From Pseudonocardia alaniniphila (GTDB lineage Bacteria > Actinomycetota > Actinomycetes > Mycobacteriales > Pseudonocardiaceae), in assembly GCF_022524485.1 (NCBI RefSeq), contig NZ_JAKXMK010000012.1, positions 186,001-250,000 on the forward strand: a stretch of 64,000 nt of DNA, given 5' to 3'. The translations under genes and the position numbers were made by a program. Below are positions 1-9,057 of the stretch, one piece after another (the stretch's first letter is position 1; every line of letters starts with the position of its first letter). The notes under the pieces were generated by a model. The model worked only from the letters and a program-made list of their open reading frames with translations. It was not told where the DNA came from and ran no database searches.

Positions 1-1
1 G

Positions 2-814
2 CTCGGCATCACGACCGACTGGAAGTCGCGCTGGTACGCCGACAAGCAGTACGCCGAGTACGTCAAGGAGGACGTCGAGATCCGCCGCATGCTCTCCAAG
101 GGCATGGAGCGGGCCGGCATCTCCAAGGTGGAGATCGAGCGCACGCGTGACCGTGTGCGGGTCGACATCCACACCGCGCGTCCCGGCATCGTCATCGGCC
201 GCCGCGGCGCCGAGGCGGACCGCATCCGCGGGCAGCTCGAGAAGCTGACCAAGAAGCAGGTCCAGCTCAACATCCTCGAGGTCAAGAACTCCGAGTCGGA
301 CGCCCAGCTCGTCGCCCAGGGTGTGGCCGAGCAGCTCTCCAACCGTGTGGCCTTCCGCCGTGCGATGCGTAAGGCCATCCAGTCGGCCATGCGCTCGCCG
401 CAGGTCAAGGGCATCCGGGTGCAGTGCTCCGGTCGTCTCGGCGGCGCGGAGATGTCGCGCTCGGAGTTCTACCGCGAGGGTCGGGTTCCGCTGCACACGC
501 TGCGCGCCGACATCGAGTACGGCCTGTTCGAGGCCCGCACCACGTTCGGCCGTATCGGCGTCAAGGTGTGGATCTACAAGGGTGACGTCGTGGGTGGTCG
601 CCGCGAGGGTGCTCCCGCGGCCGCTCCGAACGCCGAGCGCGCTCCGCGGCGCGAGCGTCCGCAGCGTCGCCGTTCGGGCGCGTCGGGCACCACCGGCACG
701 AGCACCGAGGCCGGGCGGGCCGCCGCCGAGCGTGCCGACGCCCCGGGCAACCAGGGCGGCGTCGCCACCATCGAGTCCGACCAGACCGCTCCGCAGACTG
801 GTGGGGAGAGCTGA
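2..814 (+). CDS. rpsC: 30S ribosomal protein S3 (5' end cut by window edge)
   Basis: S3 lines the mRNA entry side of the small subunit. The frame is open from base 2 (reads [14 protein letters not shown]) without a start codon, so only the N-terminal few residues lie outside the window. The KH type 2 domain is visible with its VIGRRGAE loop, followed by the conserved C-terminal domain ([16 protein letters not shown], then [13 protein letters not shown]). After that comes a roughly 70-residue Arg/Ala/Pro/Gly-rich tail, a common actinobacterial extension. The stop is 3 nt before rplP, in S10-operon order. Certain assignment. Confidence 0.98.
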   Translation, partial: LGITTDWKSRWYADKQYAEYVKEDVEIRRMLSKGMERAGISKVEIERTRDRVRVDIHTARPGIVIGRRGAEADRIRGQLEKLTKKQVQLNILEVKNSESDAQLVAQGVAEQLSNRVAFRRAMRKAIQSAMRSPQVKGIRVQCSGRLGGAEMSRSEFYREGRVPLHTLRADIEYGLFEARTTFGRIGVKVWIYKGDVVGGRREGAPAAAPNAERAPRRERPQRRRSGASGTTGTSTEAGRAAAERADAPGNQGGVATIESDQTAPQTGGES

Positions 815-817
815 CCC

Positions 818-1237
818 ATGCTGATCCCACGCAAGGTGAAGCACCGCAAGCAGCACCGGCCGCACCGCACCGGCGCCGCTTCCGGCGGCACCAACGTGAC
901 GTTCGGTGACCTCGGCATCCAGGCTCTCGAGCCGGCCTACGTCACCAACCGGCAGATCGAGTCCGCTCGTATCGCCATCAACCGGCACATCCGCCGTGGT
1001 GGCAAGGTCTGGATCAACATCTTCCCGGACCGCCCGCTCACCAAGAAGCCTGCCGAGACCCGCATGGGTTCCGGCAAGGGCTCGCCGGAGAAGTGGGTGG
1101 CGAACGTGAAGCCCGGCCGGGTGCTGTTCGAGATGAGCTACCCCAACGAGCAGACCGCTCGCGAGGCCCTGCGTCGCGCGATCCACAAGCTGCCGATGAA
1201 GTGCCGGATCGTGACCCGTGAGGGTGGTGACATCTGA
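818..1237 (+). CDS. rplP: 50S ribosomal protein L16
   Basis: L16 organises the A-site/peptidyl-transferase region of 23S rRNA. The 139-residue product starts [14 protein letters not shown] and contains the conserved [17 protein letters not shown] stretch and [14 protein letters not shown]. Length is normal. The ATG is 3 nt after the rpsC stop, and its own stop shares a base with the rpmC start (TGATG), so translation of the two is probably coupled. Confidence 0.98.
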   Translation: MLIPRKVKHRKQHRPHRTGAASGGTNVTFGDLGIQALEPAYVTNRQIESARIAINRHIRRGGKVWINIFPDRPLTKKPAETRMGSGKGSPEKWVANVKPGRVLFEMSYPNEQTAREALRRAIHKLPMKCRIVTREGGDI

Positions 1238-1479
1238 TGGCCGCTACGACCACCGCCGCCGAGCTGCGTGAGCTCACCGACGAGGAGCTCGTGCTGCGCG
1301 TGCGGGAGGCCAAGGAGGAGCTGTTCAACCTCCGCTTCCAGATGGCCACTGGGCAGCTGGACAACAACCGGCGGCTGCGTACCGTCCGGCACGACATCGC
1401 GCGGATCTACACGATCATGCGTGAGCGCGAGCTGGGCCTGTCTGCCGCCCCGAGCGAGGATGGCGAGGGCGCGGCATGA
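1237..1479 (+). CDS. rpmC: 50S ribosomal protein L29
   Basis: L29 sits at the exit tunnel and forms part of the platform for nascent-chain factors. The 80-residue product has the family signature [20 protein letters not shown] and [15 protein letters not shown], then a basic arginine-rich helix. It begins on the A of the rplP TGA and overlaps rpsQ by 4 nt (ATGA), so it lies in the middle of a tightly coupled operon. Confidence 0.98.
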   Translation: MAATTTAAELRELTDEELVLRVREAKEELFNLRFQMATGQLDNNRRLRTVRHDIARIYTIMRERELGLSAAPSEDGEGAA

Positions 1480-1763
1480 GTGAGTCAGCCAAGACGCCGC
1501 CGAAGACGGTGGAGCGTGCGGAGCGGAAGGTCCGTGAGGGCCTGGTCGTGTCCGACAAGATGGACAAGACGATCGTGGTCTCCCTCGAGGACCGCGTGAA
1601 GCACCCGATGTACGGCAAGGTCATCCGCCGGACGAGCAAGGTCAAGGCACACGACGAGGCCAACACGGCCGGCGTCGGCGACCGCGTCCGGCTGATGGAG
1701 ACCCGCCCGCTGTCGGCCACCAAGCGCTGGCGGCTGGTGGAGATCCTGGAGAAGGCGAAGTGA
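1476..1763 (+). CDS. rpsQ: 30S ribosomal protein S17
   Basis: Primary 16S rRNA-binding protein of the small subunit. The 95-residue product has the OB-fold signature [17 protein letters not shown] and [14 protein letters not shown] short N-terminal extension (about 15 residues) precedes the conserved core, as in other actinobacteria. It overlaps rpmC by ATGA upstream and rplN by GTGA downstream. There is no intergenic space between the S10 and spc operons, so they are probably co-transcribed. Confidence 0.98.
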   Translation: MSESAKTPPKTVERAERKVREGLVVSDKMDKTIVVSLEDRVKHPMYGKVIRRTSKVKAHDEANTAGVGDRVRLMETRPLSATKRWRLVEILEKAK

Positions 1764-2128
1764 TCCAGCAGGAGTCGCGGCTGCGCGTCGCCGACAACAC
1801 CGGTGCCAAGGAGATCCTTTGCATCCGGGTGCTGGGCGGTTCGGCGCGACGCTACGCAGGAATCGGCGACACGATCGTCGCCACGGTGAAGGACGCCATC
1901 CCGGGCGCCGGGGTGAAGCGCGGTGACGTCGTCAAGGCCGTCATCGTGCGTACCGTCAAGGAGCGGCGCCGGCCGGACGGGTCCTACATCCGGTTCGACG
2001 AGAACGCCGCCGTGCTCATCAAGCCCGACGGCGAGCCGCGGGGGACCCGCATCTTCGGCCCGGTCGGTCGCGAGCTTCGCGACAAGCGGTTCATGAAGAT
2101 CATCTCCCTCGCCCCGGAGGTGCTTTGA
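1760..2128 (+). CDS. rplN: 50S ribosomal protein L14
   Basis: L14 contributes to the subunit interface. The 122-residue product is standard length and starts with the GTG at 1760 ([18 protein letters not shown]), overlapping the rpsQ stop. The conserved [11 protein letters not shown] and the C-terminal [17 protein letters not shown] are present. It is the first gene of the spc operon but has no promoter-sized gap before it. Confidence 0.98.
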   Translation: MIQQESRLRVADNTGAKEILCIRVLGGSARRYAGIGDTIVATVKDAIPGAGVKRGDVVKAVIVRTVKERRRPDGSYIRFDENAAVLIKPDGEPRGTRIFGPVGRELRDKRFMKIISLAPEVL

Positions 2129-2129
2129 C

Positions 2130-2444
2130 ATGAAGATCAAGAAGGGCGACACCGTGCAGGTGATCGCCGGCAAGGACAAGGGAGCCAAGGGCAAGGTCAT
2201 CCAGGCCTACCCCGAGCGTGACCGCGTTCTGGTCGAGGGCGTGAACCGGATCAAGAAGCACACCCGGATCAGCCAGAACCAGCGTGGTGCGCAGTCCGGC
2301 GGAATCGTCACGCAGGAGGCGGCCATTCACGTCTCCAACGTGATGCTGGTCGACGGTGACGGCAAGCCGACCCGAGTGGGCAAGAAGACCACCGACGACG
2401 GCAAGCGCGTCCGGATCTCCCGGCGTTCCGGGAAGGAAATCTGA
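2130..2444 (+). CDS. rplX: 50S ribosomal protein L24
   Basis: Assembly-initiating 23S rRNA-binding protein. The 104-residue product starts [18 protein letters not shown], a KOW motif, and keeps the family's [11 protein letters not shown] segment. It starts 1 nt after the rplN stop, and its stop overlaps the rplE start (TGATG). Confidence 0.98.
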   Translation: MKIKKGDTVQVIAGKDKGAKGKVIQAYPERDRVLVEGVNRIKKHTRISQNQRGAQSGGIVTQEAAIHVSNVMLVDGDGKPTRVGKKTTDDGKRVRISRRSGKEI

Positions 2445-3007
2445 TGACCACCGCAGAACGCGTGGCTCCGCGGCTCAAGCAGCGCTACAAGGAGCAGATC
2501 GCGGGCGAGCTGCGCGAGGAGTTCTCCCTCGCCAACGTCATGCAGATCCCCGGCGTGGTGAAGGTCGTCGTCAACATGGGTGTCGGCGACGCCGCCCGCG
2601 ACGCGAAGCTCATCGACGGCGCGGTCCGCGACCTGGCCACCATCACGGGCCAGAAGCCGCAGATCCGCCGGGCCACCAAGTCGATCGCGCAGTTCAAGCT
2701 GCGCGAGGGCATGCCCATCGGGGCGAAGGTGACCCTCCGGGGCGACCGCATGTGGGAGTTCCTGGACCGCCTGCTCACAATCGCGCTGCCCCGTATCCGC
2801 GACTTCCGCGGCCTGTCGCCGAACCAGTTCGACGGCCGGGGCAACTACACGTTCGGTCTCAACGAGCAGTCGATGTTCCACGAGATCGACCCCGACTCGA
2901 TCGACCGGCCGCGCGGCATGGACATCACGGTCGTCACGACAGCCACGACCGACGAGGAAGGCCGGGCGCTGCTGCGCAAGCTCGGCTTCCCCTTCAGGGA
3001 GGCGTGA
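2444..3007 (+). CDS. rplE: 50S ribosomal protein L5
   Basis: L5 binds 5S rRNA and contacts the P-site tRNA in the central protuberance. The 187-residue product has [20 protein letters not shown], the L5 signature [20 protein letters not shown] and the C-terminal [19 protein letters not shown]. The last bases (from 2981) are partly repeated about 47 bp downstream, next to the rpsZ start (see the repeat entry). The stop is followed by a 17-codon ORF instead of directly by rpsZ. Confidence 0.98.
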   Translation: MTTAERVAPRLKQRYKEQIAGELREEFSLANVMQIPGVVKVVVNMGVGDAARDAKLIDGAVRDLATITGQKPQIRRATKSIAQFKLREGMPIGAKVTLRGDRMWEFLDRLLTIALPRIRDFRGLSPNQFDGRGNYTFGLNEQSMFHEIDPDSIDRPRGMDITVVTTATTDEEGRALLRKLGFPFREA

Positions 3008-3066
3008 GATGACTACGACGACGCTTGCTCGGCTTCCCCTACTGCCTGTCTGGGAGGCGTGAGATG
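2981..3066 (+). repeat. imperfect direct duplication of the rplE 3' end / rpsZ start junction
   Basis: The string CTCGGCTTCCCCT occurs at 2981 (end of rplE) and again at 3028. Each copy is followed by GGGAGGCGTGAGATG, ending at 3011 and at 3066. The second copy carries about 8 extra bases in the middle. The outcome is two stop/start junctions of identical form (GGGAGGCGTGAGATG): one opens a mini-ORF and the other opens rpsZ. The duplication is seen directly; that it arose by a tandem duplication at the junction is an inference. Confidence 0.8.
3009..3062 (+). CDS. 17-codon bridging mini-ORF between rplE and rpsZ
   Basis: An ATG one base after the rplE stop opens a 17-residue reading frame ([17 protein letters not shown]). 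It stops one base before the rpsZ ATG, so both junctions read TGAGATG. It is preceded by a GGGAGG Shine-Dalgarno located in the rplE end. It has no similarity that I recognise. The likely role, if any, is to carry ribosomes from rplE to rpsZ by translational coupling; it could equally be a chance product of the local duplication. Confidence 0.4.
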   Translation: MTTTTLARLPLLPVWEA

Positions 3067-3249
3067 GCCAAGAAGGCGCTCATCATCAAGGCGGCGGCCA
3101 CGCCGAAGTTCAAGGTCCGCGGCTACACCCGCTGCCAGAAGTGCGGGCGGCCGCGTGCCGTGCTGCGCAAGTTCGGCCTGTGCCGGATCTGCGTGCGCGA
3201 CATGGCGCACGCCGGCGAGCTGCCGGGCGTCAGCAAGTCCTCCTGGTAA
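3064..3249 (+). CDS. rpsZ: 30S ribosomal protein S14, zinc-binding type Z
   Basis: S14 of the short, zinc-containing (C+) type. The 61-residue product starts [20 protein letters not shown] and has the two CxxC pairs, CQKC and CRIC, that hold zinc. The start at 3064 matches the family exactly and has GGGAGG upstream; an in-frame GTG-less extension to 3025 would add residues not found in the family. The paralogous zinc-free S14, if the genome has one, is outside the window. Confidence 0.97.
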   Translation: MAKKALIIKAAATPKFKVRGYTRCQKCGRPRAVLRKFGLCRICVRDMAHAGELPGVSKSSW

Positions 3250-3304
3250 TTCCGTTCGCCGAAGGCCCCAGAGGGGAACCACGGCGGGAAAGTGACGACG
3301 TCAC

Positions 3305-3703
3305 ATGACGATGACCGATCCGATCGCAGACATGCTCACTCGTCTGCGCAACGCCAACTCGGCGTACCACGACCGCGTGGTCATGCCGCATTCCAAGCTC
3401 AAGGTGTCGATCGCGGAGATCCTCCAGAAGGAGGGTTACATCGCGTCGCACAGCGTCGAGGACGCCGAGGTCGGCAAGTCCCTGGTCATCGAGCTGAAGT
3501 ACGGGCGCAACCGCGAGCGCAGCATCGCGGGCCTGCGCCGGGTCTCCAAGCCCGGCCTGCGGGTCTACGCCAAGTCCACGAACCTGCCCCGGGTCCTCGG
3601 CGGCCTCGGCGTCGCGATCATCTCGACGTCGAGCGGCCTGCAGACCGACCAGCAGGCGAAGAAGAACGGCGTGGGCGGGGAAGTCCTCGCCTACGTCTGG
3701 TGA
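3305..3703 (+). CDS. rpsH: 30S ribosomal protein S8
   Basis: Central-domain 16S rRNA-binding protein; in many bacteria S8 represses its own spc operon mRNA. The 132-residue product starts [18 protein letters not shown] and ends with the S8 signature region ([20 protein letters not shown], ending LAYVW). It follows rpsZ after 55 nt. The Shine-Dalgarno is weak (GGGAAAG, about 12 nt upstream). Confidence 0.98.
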   Translation: MTMTDPIADMLTRLRNANSAYHDRVVMPHSKLKVSIAEILQKEGYIASHSVEDAEVGKSLVIELKYGRNRERSIAGLRRVSKPGLRVYAKSTNLPRVLGGLGVAIISTSSGLQTDQQAKKNGVGGEVLAYVW

Positions 3704-3715
3704 GGGGGTAACACC

Positions 3716-4255
3716 ATGTCCCGTATCGGGAAGCTGCCCGTCACCGTGCCGTCCGGGGTGGACGTGACCATCGACGGCCGCACGGTGACGGTCAAGGGGC
3801 CCAAGGGCACCCTGTCGCACACCGTGATCGAGCCGATCACCATCGAGCGCGACGAGACCGGCACCGTCGTTCTCAAGCGCCCGGACGACGAGCGCCGCAA
3901 CAAGGCCATGCACGGCTTGTCCCGCACGCTCGTCAACAACCTCGTCGTCGGTGTCACGAACGGCTACGAGAAGAAGCTGGAGATCCACGGCGTCGGTTAC
4001 CGCGTGGCGCTCAAGGGCTCCTCGCTGGAGTTCGCGCTCGGGTTCAGCCACCCCGTCGTGATCGAGGCCCCGGAGGGCATCACGTTCCGGGTGGAGACGC
4101 CCACCCGGTTCTCGGTCTCCGGCATCGACAAGCAGTTGGTCGGTGAGGTCGCCGCCAACATCCGCAAGCTGCGCAAGCCCGACCCGTACAAGGGCAAGGG
4201 CGTGCGCTACGCCGGCGAGGTCATCCGCCGCAAGGTCGGAAAGACGGGTAAGTGA
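3716..4255 (+). CDS. rplF: 50S ribosomal protein L6
   Basis: L6 lies near the sarcin-ricin loop and the factor-binding site. The 179-residue product begins [17 protein letters not shown] and ends with the L6 signature [19 protein letters not shown]. Length is standard. It starts 12 nt after rpsH and overlaps the rplR GTG by 4 nt (GTGA). Confidence 0.98.
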   Translation: MSRIGKLPVTVPSGVDVTIDGRTVTVKGPKGTLSHTVIEPITIERDETGTVVLKRPDDERRNKAMHGLSRTLVNNLVVGVTNGYEKKLEIHGVGYRVALKGSSLEFALGFSHPVVIEAPEGITFRVETPTRFSVSGIDKQLVGEVAANIRKLRKPDPYKGKGVRYAGEVIRRKVGKTGK

Positions 4256-4662
4256 GCATGGCCGAGACGATTTCCGCCAACGCCAGGAAGCGCACCGCTT
4301 CCCAGGTGTCGAGCAAGCGCCGCATCGCGCGCACCCGTCGGCACGACCGGCTGCGCAAGAAGGTCAGCGGCAGCGCCGAGCGTCCGCGCCTGGCCGTCAA
4401 CCGGAGCTCGCGGCACATGGTCGTGCAGCTCATCGACGACCTGGCCGGCCACACGCTGGTCTCGGCGTCGACGATGGAGGCCGACGTCAGGACCCTCGAG
4501 GGCGACAAGAAGGCCCGCGCGGCCAAGGTCGGCGAGCTGGTGGCCGCCCGTGCCCGCGAGGCCGGCGTCACCGCGGTGGTGTTCGACCGGGGTGGCTACC
4601 GCTACCACGGCCGGATCGCCGCGCTGGCAGACGCCGCTCGCGAGGGCGGCCTGGAGTTCTGA
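4252..4662 (+). CDS. rplR: 50S ribosomal protein L18
   Basis: L18 binds 5S rRNA with L5. The 136-residue product contains [37 protein letters not shown] and [26 protein letters not shown], all typical. The start is either the GTG at 4252 overlapping the rplF stop (chosen) or the ATG at 4258 two codons later. The gene ends in TGATG, where the ATG opens a 10-codon ORF and not rpsE. Confidence 0.97.
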   Translation: MSMAETISANARKRTASQVSSKRRIARTRRHDRLRKKVSGSAERPRLAVNRSSRHMVVQLIDDLAGHTLVSASTMEADVRTLEGDKKARAAKVGELVAARAREAGVTAVVFDRGGYRYHGRIAALADAAREGGLEF

Positions 4663-4694
4663 TGAAGATCGAGATGATGGAAGGGAACGTCTGA
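4662..4694 (+). CDS. 10-codon bridging mini-ORF between rplR and rpsE
   Basis: The rplR stop reads TGATG. That ATG opens [10 protein letters not shown], whose own stop is again TGATG and supplies the rpsE start. The mini-ORF therefore shares a base with each neighbour and contains a GGAAGG Shine-Dalgarno for rpsE. No product function is claimed. The contact geometry suggests that it keeps terminating ribosomes moving from rplR to rpsE. Confidence 0.4.
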   Translation: MKIEMMEGNV

Positions 4695-5329
4695 TGCCGG
4701 GACGCGCACGGCGTGACGGCGGAGGGCCCGGTGGCGAGCGCAGCAACAGCGGCGACCGCCGGGACCGCCGGGACGGAGGCCGTGGCGGGGCGGCCCAGGA
4801 CAAGACCCCGTACATCGAGCGACTGGTCACGATCAACCGTGTGGCCAAGGTCGTCAAGGGTGGTCGGCGCTTCAGCTTCACCGCGCTGATGATCGTCGGC
4901 GACGGCGACGGCCTCGTGGGCGTCGGCTACGGCAAGGCGAAGGAGGTGCCGGCCGCGATCGCCAAGGGCGTGGAGGAGGCGAAGAAGAACTTCTTCCGCG
5001 TCCCCCGCATCGGCGGCACGATCGTGCACCGTGTGCAGGGCGAGGCCGCTGCAGGCGTCGTGCTGCTGCGCCCGGCCAGCCCCGGTACCGGTGTCATCGC
5101 CGGTGGTCCGGTGCGCGCCGTTCTGGAGTGCGCCGGCATCCACGACGTCCTCTCCAAGTCGCTGGGCAGCGACAACGCGATCAACGTCGTGCACGCCACG
5201 ATCGCCGCGTTGAAGCAGATCCAGCGTCCGGAGGAGGTGGCGGCCCGCCGTGGCCTGCCGCTCGAGGACGTGGCTCCGGCGCAGATGCTCCGGGCGCGCG
5301 CCGCTGCGGCGCAGGGTGCGAGGTCGTGA
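4694..5329 (+). CDS. rpsE: 30S ribosomal protein S5
   Basis: S5 acts in decoding fidelity and mRNA unwinding at the entry pore. The 211-residue product has an Arg/Gly/Asp-rich N-terminal tail (about 35 residues), then the double-stranded RNA-binding S5 domain ([21 protein letters not shown], cited in parts: [22 protein letters not shown]) and the C-terminal domain with [13 protein letters not shown] and [16 protein letters not shown]. The ATG at 4694 follows GGAAGG. Its stop overlaps the rpmD ATG. Confidence 0.97.
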   Translation: MPGRARRDGGGPGGERSNSGDRRDRRDGGRGGAAQDKTPYIERLVTINRVAKVVKGGRRFSFTALMIVGDGDGLVGVGYGKAKEVPAAIAKGVEEAKKNFFRVPRIGGTIVHRVQGEAAAGVVLLRPASPGTGVIAGGPVRAVLECAGIHDVLSKSLGSDNAINVVHATIAALKQIQRPEEVAARRGLPLEDVAPAQMLRARAAAAQGARS

Positions 5330-5559
5330 TGGCCACTTCCACCGACGCCACCGCGCAGAGCACGCCCACCAGCAGCACGAAGCTCGTGGTCACCCAGGTG
5401 CGTAGCACCATCGGTGCCAAGGCGAACCAGCGTGCCACGCTGAAGTCACTCGGGCTGCGCAAGATCCGCCAGACGGTCGAGCGGGACGACACCCCGCAGA
5501 TCCGCGGCATGATCCACACCGTTCGCCACCTGGTGACGGTCGAGGAGGTCGGCTCCTGA
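5329..5559 (+). CDS. rpmD: 50S ribosomal protein L30
   Basis: Small large-subunit protein of the ferredoxin-like L30/L7e family. The start at 5329 overlaps the rpsE stop (TGATG) and gives 76 residues. There is a 17-residue Thr/Ser-rich lead, then [18 protein letters not shown] and [20 protein letters not shown], the L30 signature. A longer upstream reading in this frame lies inside rpsE and is not used. It overlaps rplO by one base. Confidence 0.97.
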   Translation: MATSTDATAQSTPTSSTKLVVTQVRSTIGAKANQRATLKSLGLRKIRQTVERDDTPQIRGMIHTVRHLVTVEEVGS

Positions 5560-6002
5560 TGAGCACGATCAAGATCCACCACCTGCGCCCGGCCCCGGGA
5601 GCCAAGACGGCGAAGACCCGGGTCGGCCGTGGTGAGGGCAGCAAGGGCAAGACGGCCGGTCGCGGCACCAAGGGCAGCAAGGCCCGCAAGAACGTGCCTG
5701 CCGGCTTCGAGGGTGGGCAGATGCCGATCCACATGCGGCTGCCCAAGCTCAAGGGTTTCAAGAACCGTTTCCGCGTCGAGTTCCAGGTGGTGAACGTGGG
5801 CGACCTCGCCCAGCTGTTCCCCTCCGGCGGCACGGTGGGCCCGGATGACCTGGCCGCGGCCGGCGCTGTCCGGCGCAACCAGCCGGTCAAGGTGCTGGGC
5901 AACGGGGACATCGACGTCGCGCTGACAGTGAGCGCGCACGCCTTCTCCGGCAGCGCCCGTGACAAGATCGCGGCTGCTGGCGGAGCCGTCACCGAGCTGT
6001 AG
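5559..6002 (+). CDS. rplO: 50S ribosomal protein L15
   Basis: L15 is a late-assembly 23S rRNA-binding protein. The 147-residue product has the glycine/lysine-rich N-terminus typical of the family ([21 protein letters not shown]), [19 protein letters not shown] and a C-terminal [19 protein letters not shown]. It is the last gene before the intergenic hairpin at 6020. Confidence 0.98.
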   Translation: MSTIKIHHLRPAPGAKTAKTRVGRGEGSKGKTAGRGTKGSKARKNVPAGFEGGQMPIHMRLPKLKGFKNRFRVEFQVVNVGDLAQLFPSGGTVGPDDLAAAGAVRRNQPVKVLGNGDIDVALTVSAHAFSGSARDKIAAAGGAVTEL

Positions 6003-6019
6003 TTCGGTGCCCGTTCGGT

Positions 6020-6047
6020 GCGGACCGGCGCCAATGCGCCGGTCCGC
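6020..6047 (+). terminator. hairpin terminator/attenuator between rplO and secY
   Basis: Perfect 12-bp GC-rich inverted repeat GCGGACCGGCGC with its complement, loop CAAT. It lies 17 nt after the rplO stop and has no T-tract. It probably ends or attenuates spc transcription before the secY-adk-map group. Confidence 0.7.
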
Positions 6048-6185
6048 GCCGTGGGGGCGACACGGCCGCTGTTACAGTCGTCTCCGCCCGGTGCCGCCAC
6101 AGGCCGGGTGCGCGCCACGCTCGCGGGCGCTGTCCGCCCGGGCGATCCGGGCCGGAGCGGGCCACCAGTACAGGAGGATCACCGA

Positions 6186-7493
6186 GTGCTCAGCGCTTTC
6201 CGGTCGGCACTGACCACGCCGGATCTCCGGAAGAAGATCCTCTTCACTCTCGGGATCGTGGCCGTCTACCGCCTCGGGGCGACGATCCCGTCACCCGGCG
6301 TCTCGTACCCCAACGTTCAGGAATGCATCCGGCAGGTCGAGGGCAGCGAGAACTCGGGTGTCTACTCGCTGATCAACCTGTTCTCCGGCGGCGCGCTGCT
6401 GCAGCTGTCGATCTTCGCGCTCGGCATCATGCCGTACATCACCGCGAGCATCATCATCCAGCTGCTCACCGTCGTGATTCCCCGGTTCGAGCAGCTGAAG
6501 AAGGAAGGGCAGTCGGGTCAGAACAAGCTGACCCAGTACACCCGCTACCTGACGATCGCGCTCGCCATTCTCCAGGCCACGGGAATCGTGGCACTGGCCG
6601 ACCGCGGAGCGCTCTTCGGCAACTGCTCCCTGCCGGTCATCCCCGACTCAAGCGTTTACCAGCTCTCGGTCATCGTCATCGTGATGACGGCGGGCACCGC
6701 GGTCATCATGTGGCTGGGCGAGCAGGTCACCGAGCGCGGCATCGGCAACGGCATGTCGCTTCTGATCTTCGCCTCGATCGCGGCCCGTATTCCGGCCGAG
6801 GGTGCCAACATCCTCAACAACGGCGCACTGATCTTCATCGGCGTCTGCATCTTCGGTCTCGCGATCATTGCGAGCGTCGTGTTCGTCGAGCAGGGCCAGC
6901 GCCGCATTCCGGTGCAGTACGCGAAGCGCATGGTCGGCCGCCGGATGTACGGCGGCACCTCCACCTACCTGCCGCTCAAGGTCAACCAGGCAGGTGTCAT
7001 CCCGGTGATCTTCGGATCGTCGCTGCTCTATCTCCCCGACCTCATCTCGCGGCTGGCCGGAAGTTCCGGCGGCCCGTTCCAGCAGTTCGTCCAGACCTAC
7101 CTGGTCGATCAGTCAAGCTGGGTGCACATCGTCCTGTACGTCGCGCTCATCATCTTCTTCACGTACTTCTACGTCGGCATCACGTTCAACCCTGAGGAAC
7201 GTGCCGACGAGATGAAGAAGTTCGGCGGCTTCATCCCCGGGATCAGGCCCGGGCGGCCGACCGCCGAGTACCTGAACTTCGTGCTCTCCCGCATCACGCT
7301 CCCCGGCTCCCTGTATCTCGGCATCATCGCCGTGCTGCCGAACTTCTTCCTCGGCATCACCGGTAGTGGCCAGAACCAGAACTTCCCGTTCGGCGGCACG
7401 GCGGTACTGATCATGGTCGGCGTGGGTCTCGACACGGTCAAACAGATCGAGAGCCAGCTCATGCAACGCAGGTACGACGGTTTCCTGCGCTAG
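6186..7493 (+). CDS. secY: preprotein translocase subunit SecY
   Basis: Central channel of the Sec translocon in the plasma membrane, working with SecE, SecG and SecA. From the GTG at 6186 the product is 435 residues with ten hydrophobic segments; it has the plug/lateral gate region (GGALLQLSIFALGIMPYITAS) and the conserved cytosolic loop GGFIPGIRPGRPT. A strong AGGAGG Shine-Dalgarno at 6172 sets the start; the open frame further upstream (to 6018) lies in the intergenic hairpin region and is not used. It is followed by adk and map, the classic actinobacterial order. Confidence 0.97.
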   Translation: MLSAFRSALTTPDLRKKILFTLGIVAVYRLGATIPSPGVSYPNVQECIRQVEGSENSGVYSLINLFSGGALLQLSIFALGIMPYITASIIIQLLTVVIPRFEQLKKEGQSGQNKLTQYTRYLTIALAILQATGIVALADRGALFGNCSLPVIPDSSVYQLSVIVIVMTAGTAVIMWLGEQVTERGIGNGMSLLIFASIAARIPAEGANILNNGALIFIGVCIFGLAIIASVVFVEQGQRRIPVQYAKRMVGRRMYGGTSTYLPLKVNQAGVIPVIFGSSLLYLPDLISRLAGSSGGPFQQFVQTYLVDQSSWVHIVLYVALIIFFTYFYVGITFNPEERADEMKKFGGFIPGIRPGRPTAEYLNFVLSRITLPGSLYLGIIAVLPNFFLGITGSGQNQNFPFGGTAVLIMVGVGLDTVKQIESQLMQRRYDGFLR

Positions 7494-7547
7494 CGTCGGC
7501 TGTTCGGGCATTGTCGTGTTGGGGTTCGATATCAGGAGGTCGGTCGA

Positions 7548-8096
7548 GTGCGTCTCGTTCTGGTTGGTCCGCCGGGAGCGGGCAAGGGCACCCAGGCGGT
7601 GCGACTCGCGGAACGTCTGGACGTGCCGCACATCTCCACGGGTGATCTCTTCCGGGCGAACCTGAAGGACGAGACGGAACTCGGGCGCGAGGCGAAGCGG
7701 TACATGGATGCCGGCGATCTCGTGCCCGACGAGGTCACGGTCGCGATGGTGCGCGAACGCCTCACCCACGACGATGCCGCGAAGGGCTTCATCCTCGACG
7801 GTTTCCCGCGCACGCGGAGCCAGGCGAGGTCGCTCGGCGAACTGCTCTCCGAGCGAGGCGAAGACCTCGACGCCGTCGTCGAGTTCCAGGTGCCGGAGGA
7901 CGAGCTGGTGCGCCGGCTGATGGGCCGGGGCCGTGACGACGACACCGAAGACGTCATCCGCCGCCGTCAGCAGGTCTACCGCAGCGAGACCGCTCCACTT
8001 CTCGACCACTACAGCGATCGGCTCGTCAGCGTCGACGCCGTCGGCTCTGTCGAGGAGATCACCGATCGAGTGGCCCAGGCGCTACGCACACAATGA
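7548..8096 (+). CDS. adk: adenylate kinase
   Basis: Converts ATP + AMP to 2 ADP in the cytoplasm. The 182-residue protein carries the P-loop [10 protein letters not shown] at residues 7-16, the AMP-binding [10 protein letters not shown] near residue 85 and the short LID ([14 protein letters not shown]) typical of the small actinobacterial form, with no zinc-binding lid. The GTG start is set by AGGAGG at 7534. It lies 54 nt after secY and 13 nt before map. Confidence 0.97.
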   Translation: MRLVLVGPPGAGKGTQAVRLAERLDVPHISTGDLFRANLKDETELGREAKRYMDAGDLVPDEVTVAMVRERLTHDDAAKGFILDGFPRTRSQARSLGELLSERGEDLDAVVEFQVPEDELVRRLMGRGRDDDTEDVIRRRQQVYRSETAPLLDHYSDRLVSVDAVGSVEEITDRVAQALRTQ

Positions 8097-8109
8097 CGAA
8101 AGGCTCGCA

Positions 8110-8937
8110 ATGAGCGGGGGACGTACTGGCGTCCGGGGTTTGCTGGCTCGCTGGCGTGGCAGGGACATCGAGCTGAAGAGCCCGGACGAGCTGGATGCGA
8201 TGCGGGCCGCGGGCGGCCTGGTTGCGGGCACGCTCGCTGCCGTCATCGAGCTGGCGCGTCCGGGGGTCACCACCAAGGAACTGGACGCGCTGGCCGAGCA
8301 GACCATTCGCGACGCCGGTGCGATCCCCTCGTTCCTCGGCTACCACGGTTACCCGGCCTCGATCTGCGCGTCCGTGAACGAGCAGATCGTGCACGGCATC
8401 CCGTCCGCCTCTCAGGTGCTCGCCGACGGTGACCTCGTGTCGGTGGACTGCGGGGCGATCCTGGAGGGCTGGCACGGCGACGCCGCCGTCACGATCCTGG
8501 TCGGGGCGGTCTCCGACGCCGACCGGGCGCTGTCGGCGGCCTGCGAGGCCGCGCTCCAGGCCGGTATCGCCGCGGTCCGGCCGGGCGACCGGCTCTCCGA
8601 CATCTCACACGCCGTGCAGACGGCCTCGGAGGAGGCCGGCAAGCGCGACGGGGTGAACTACGGGATCGTCGCCGAGTACGGCGGCCACGGCATCGGCACG
8701 TCCATGCACATGGACCCGTTCCTGCCGAACTTCGGTGACCCGGGCCAGGGCCCCCGGCTGGTGCCGGGGATGGCGCTGGCTGTGGAGCCGATGCTCACGG
8801 CGGGCGACCCGGAGACCCGTGAGCTGGACGACGGGTGGACGGTGGTCACCGCTGACGGCAGCCGTGCCGTGCACTGGGAGCACACCGTCGCGATCACGGA
8901 GGACGGGCCCCGCGTCCTCACGCTTCCGCTGGACTGA
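8110..8937 (+). CDS. map: type I methionine aminopeptidase
   Basis: Removes the initiator methionine from nascent proteins. The start at 8110 gives 275 residues. The pita-bread fold metal ligands are visible: Asp in VSVDCGA, Asp in GWHGDAAV, His in [10 protein letters not shown], Glu in AVEPML and Glu in HWEHTVAI. An N-terminal arginine-rich segment (about 20 residues) precedes the catalytic domain. Frame continuity upstream to 7933 lies inside adk and is a shadow. Confidence 0.96.
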   Translation: MSGGRTGVRGLLARWRGRDIELKSPDELDAMRAAGGLVAGTLAAVIELARPGVTTKELDALAEQTIRDAGAIPSFLGYHGYPASICASVNEQIVHGIPSASQVLADGDLVSVDCGAILEGWHGDAAVTILVGAVSDADRALSAACEAALQAGIAAVRPGDRLSDISHAVQTASEEAGKRDGVNYGIVAEYGGHGIGTSMHMDPFLPNFGDPGQGPRLVPGMALAVEPMLTAGDPETRELDDGWTVVTADGSRAVHWEHTVAITEDGPRVLTLPLD

Positions 8938-9043
8938 TCTCCCCCTCGCCCCGTCGGCGCTGGTAGGGCATTCTTAATCGGTCGAGCTTCGCATCCAGGA
9001 ACTGACCGCCCACACGTATCTCCTGATTGGCCGTTCCCTGGGC

Positions 9044-9049
9044 TAGGCT
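9044..9049 (+). promoter_or_regulatory. -10 element of a likely leaderless pntAA promoter
   Basis: TAGGCT ends 8 nt before the GTG at 9058, and no Shine-Dalgarno precedes that GTG. Transcription would start at or beside the start codon. A weak -35 candidate (TCCTGA, 9021) is 17 nt upstream. The same hexamer at the same kind of distance precedes tsaB. Confidence 0.55.
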
Positions 9050-9057
9050 CCTGTCCT

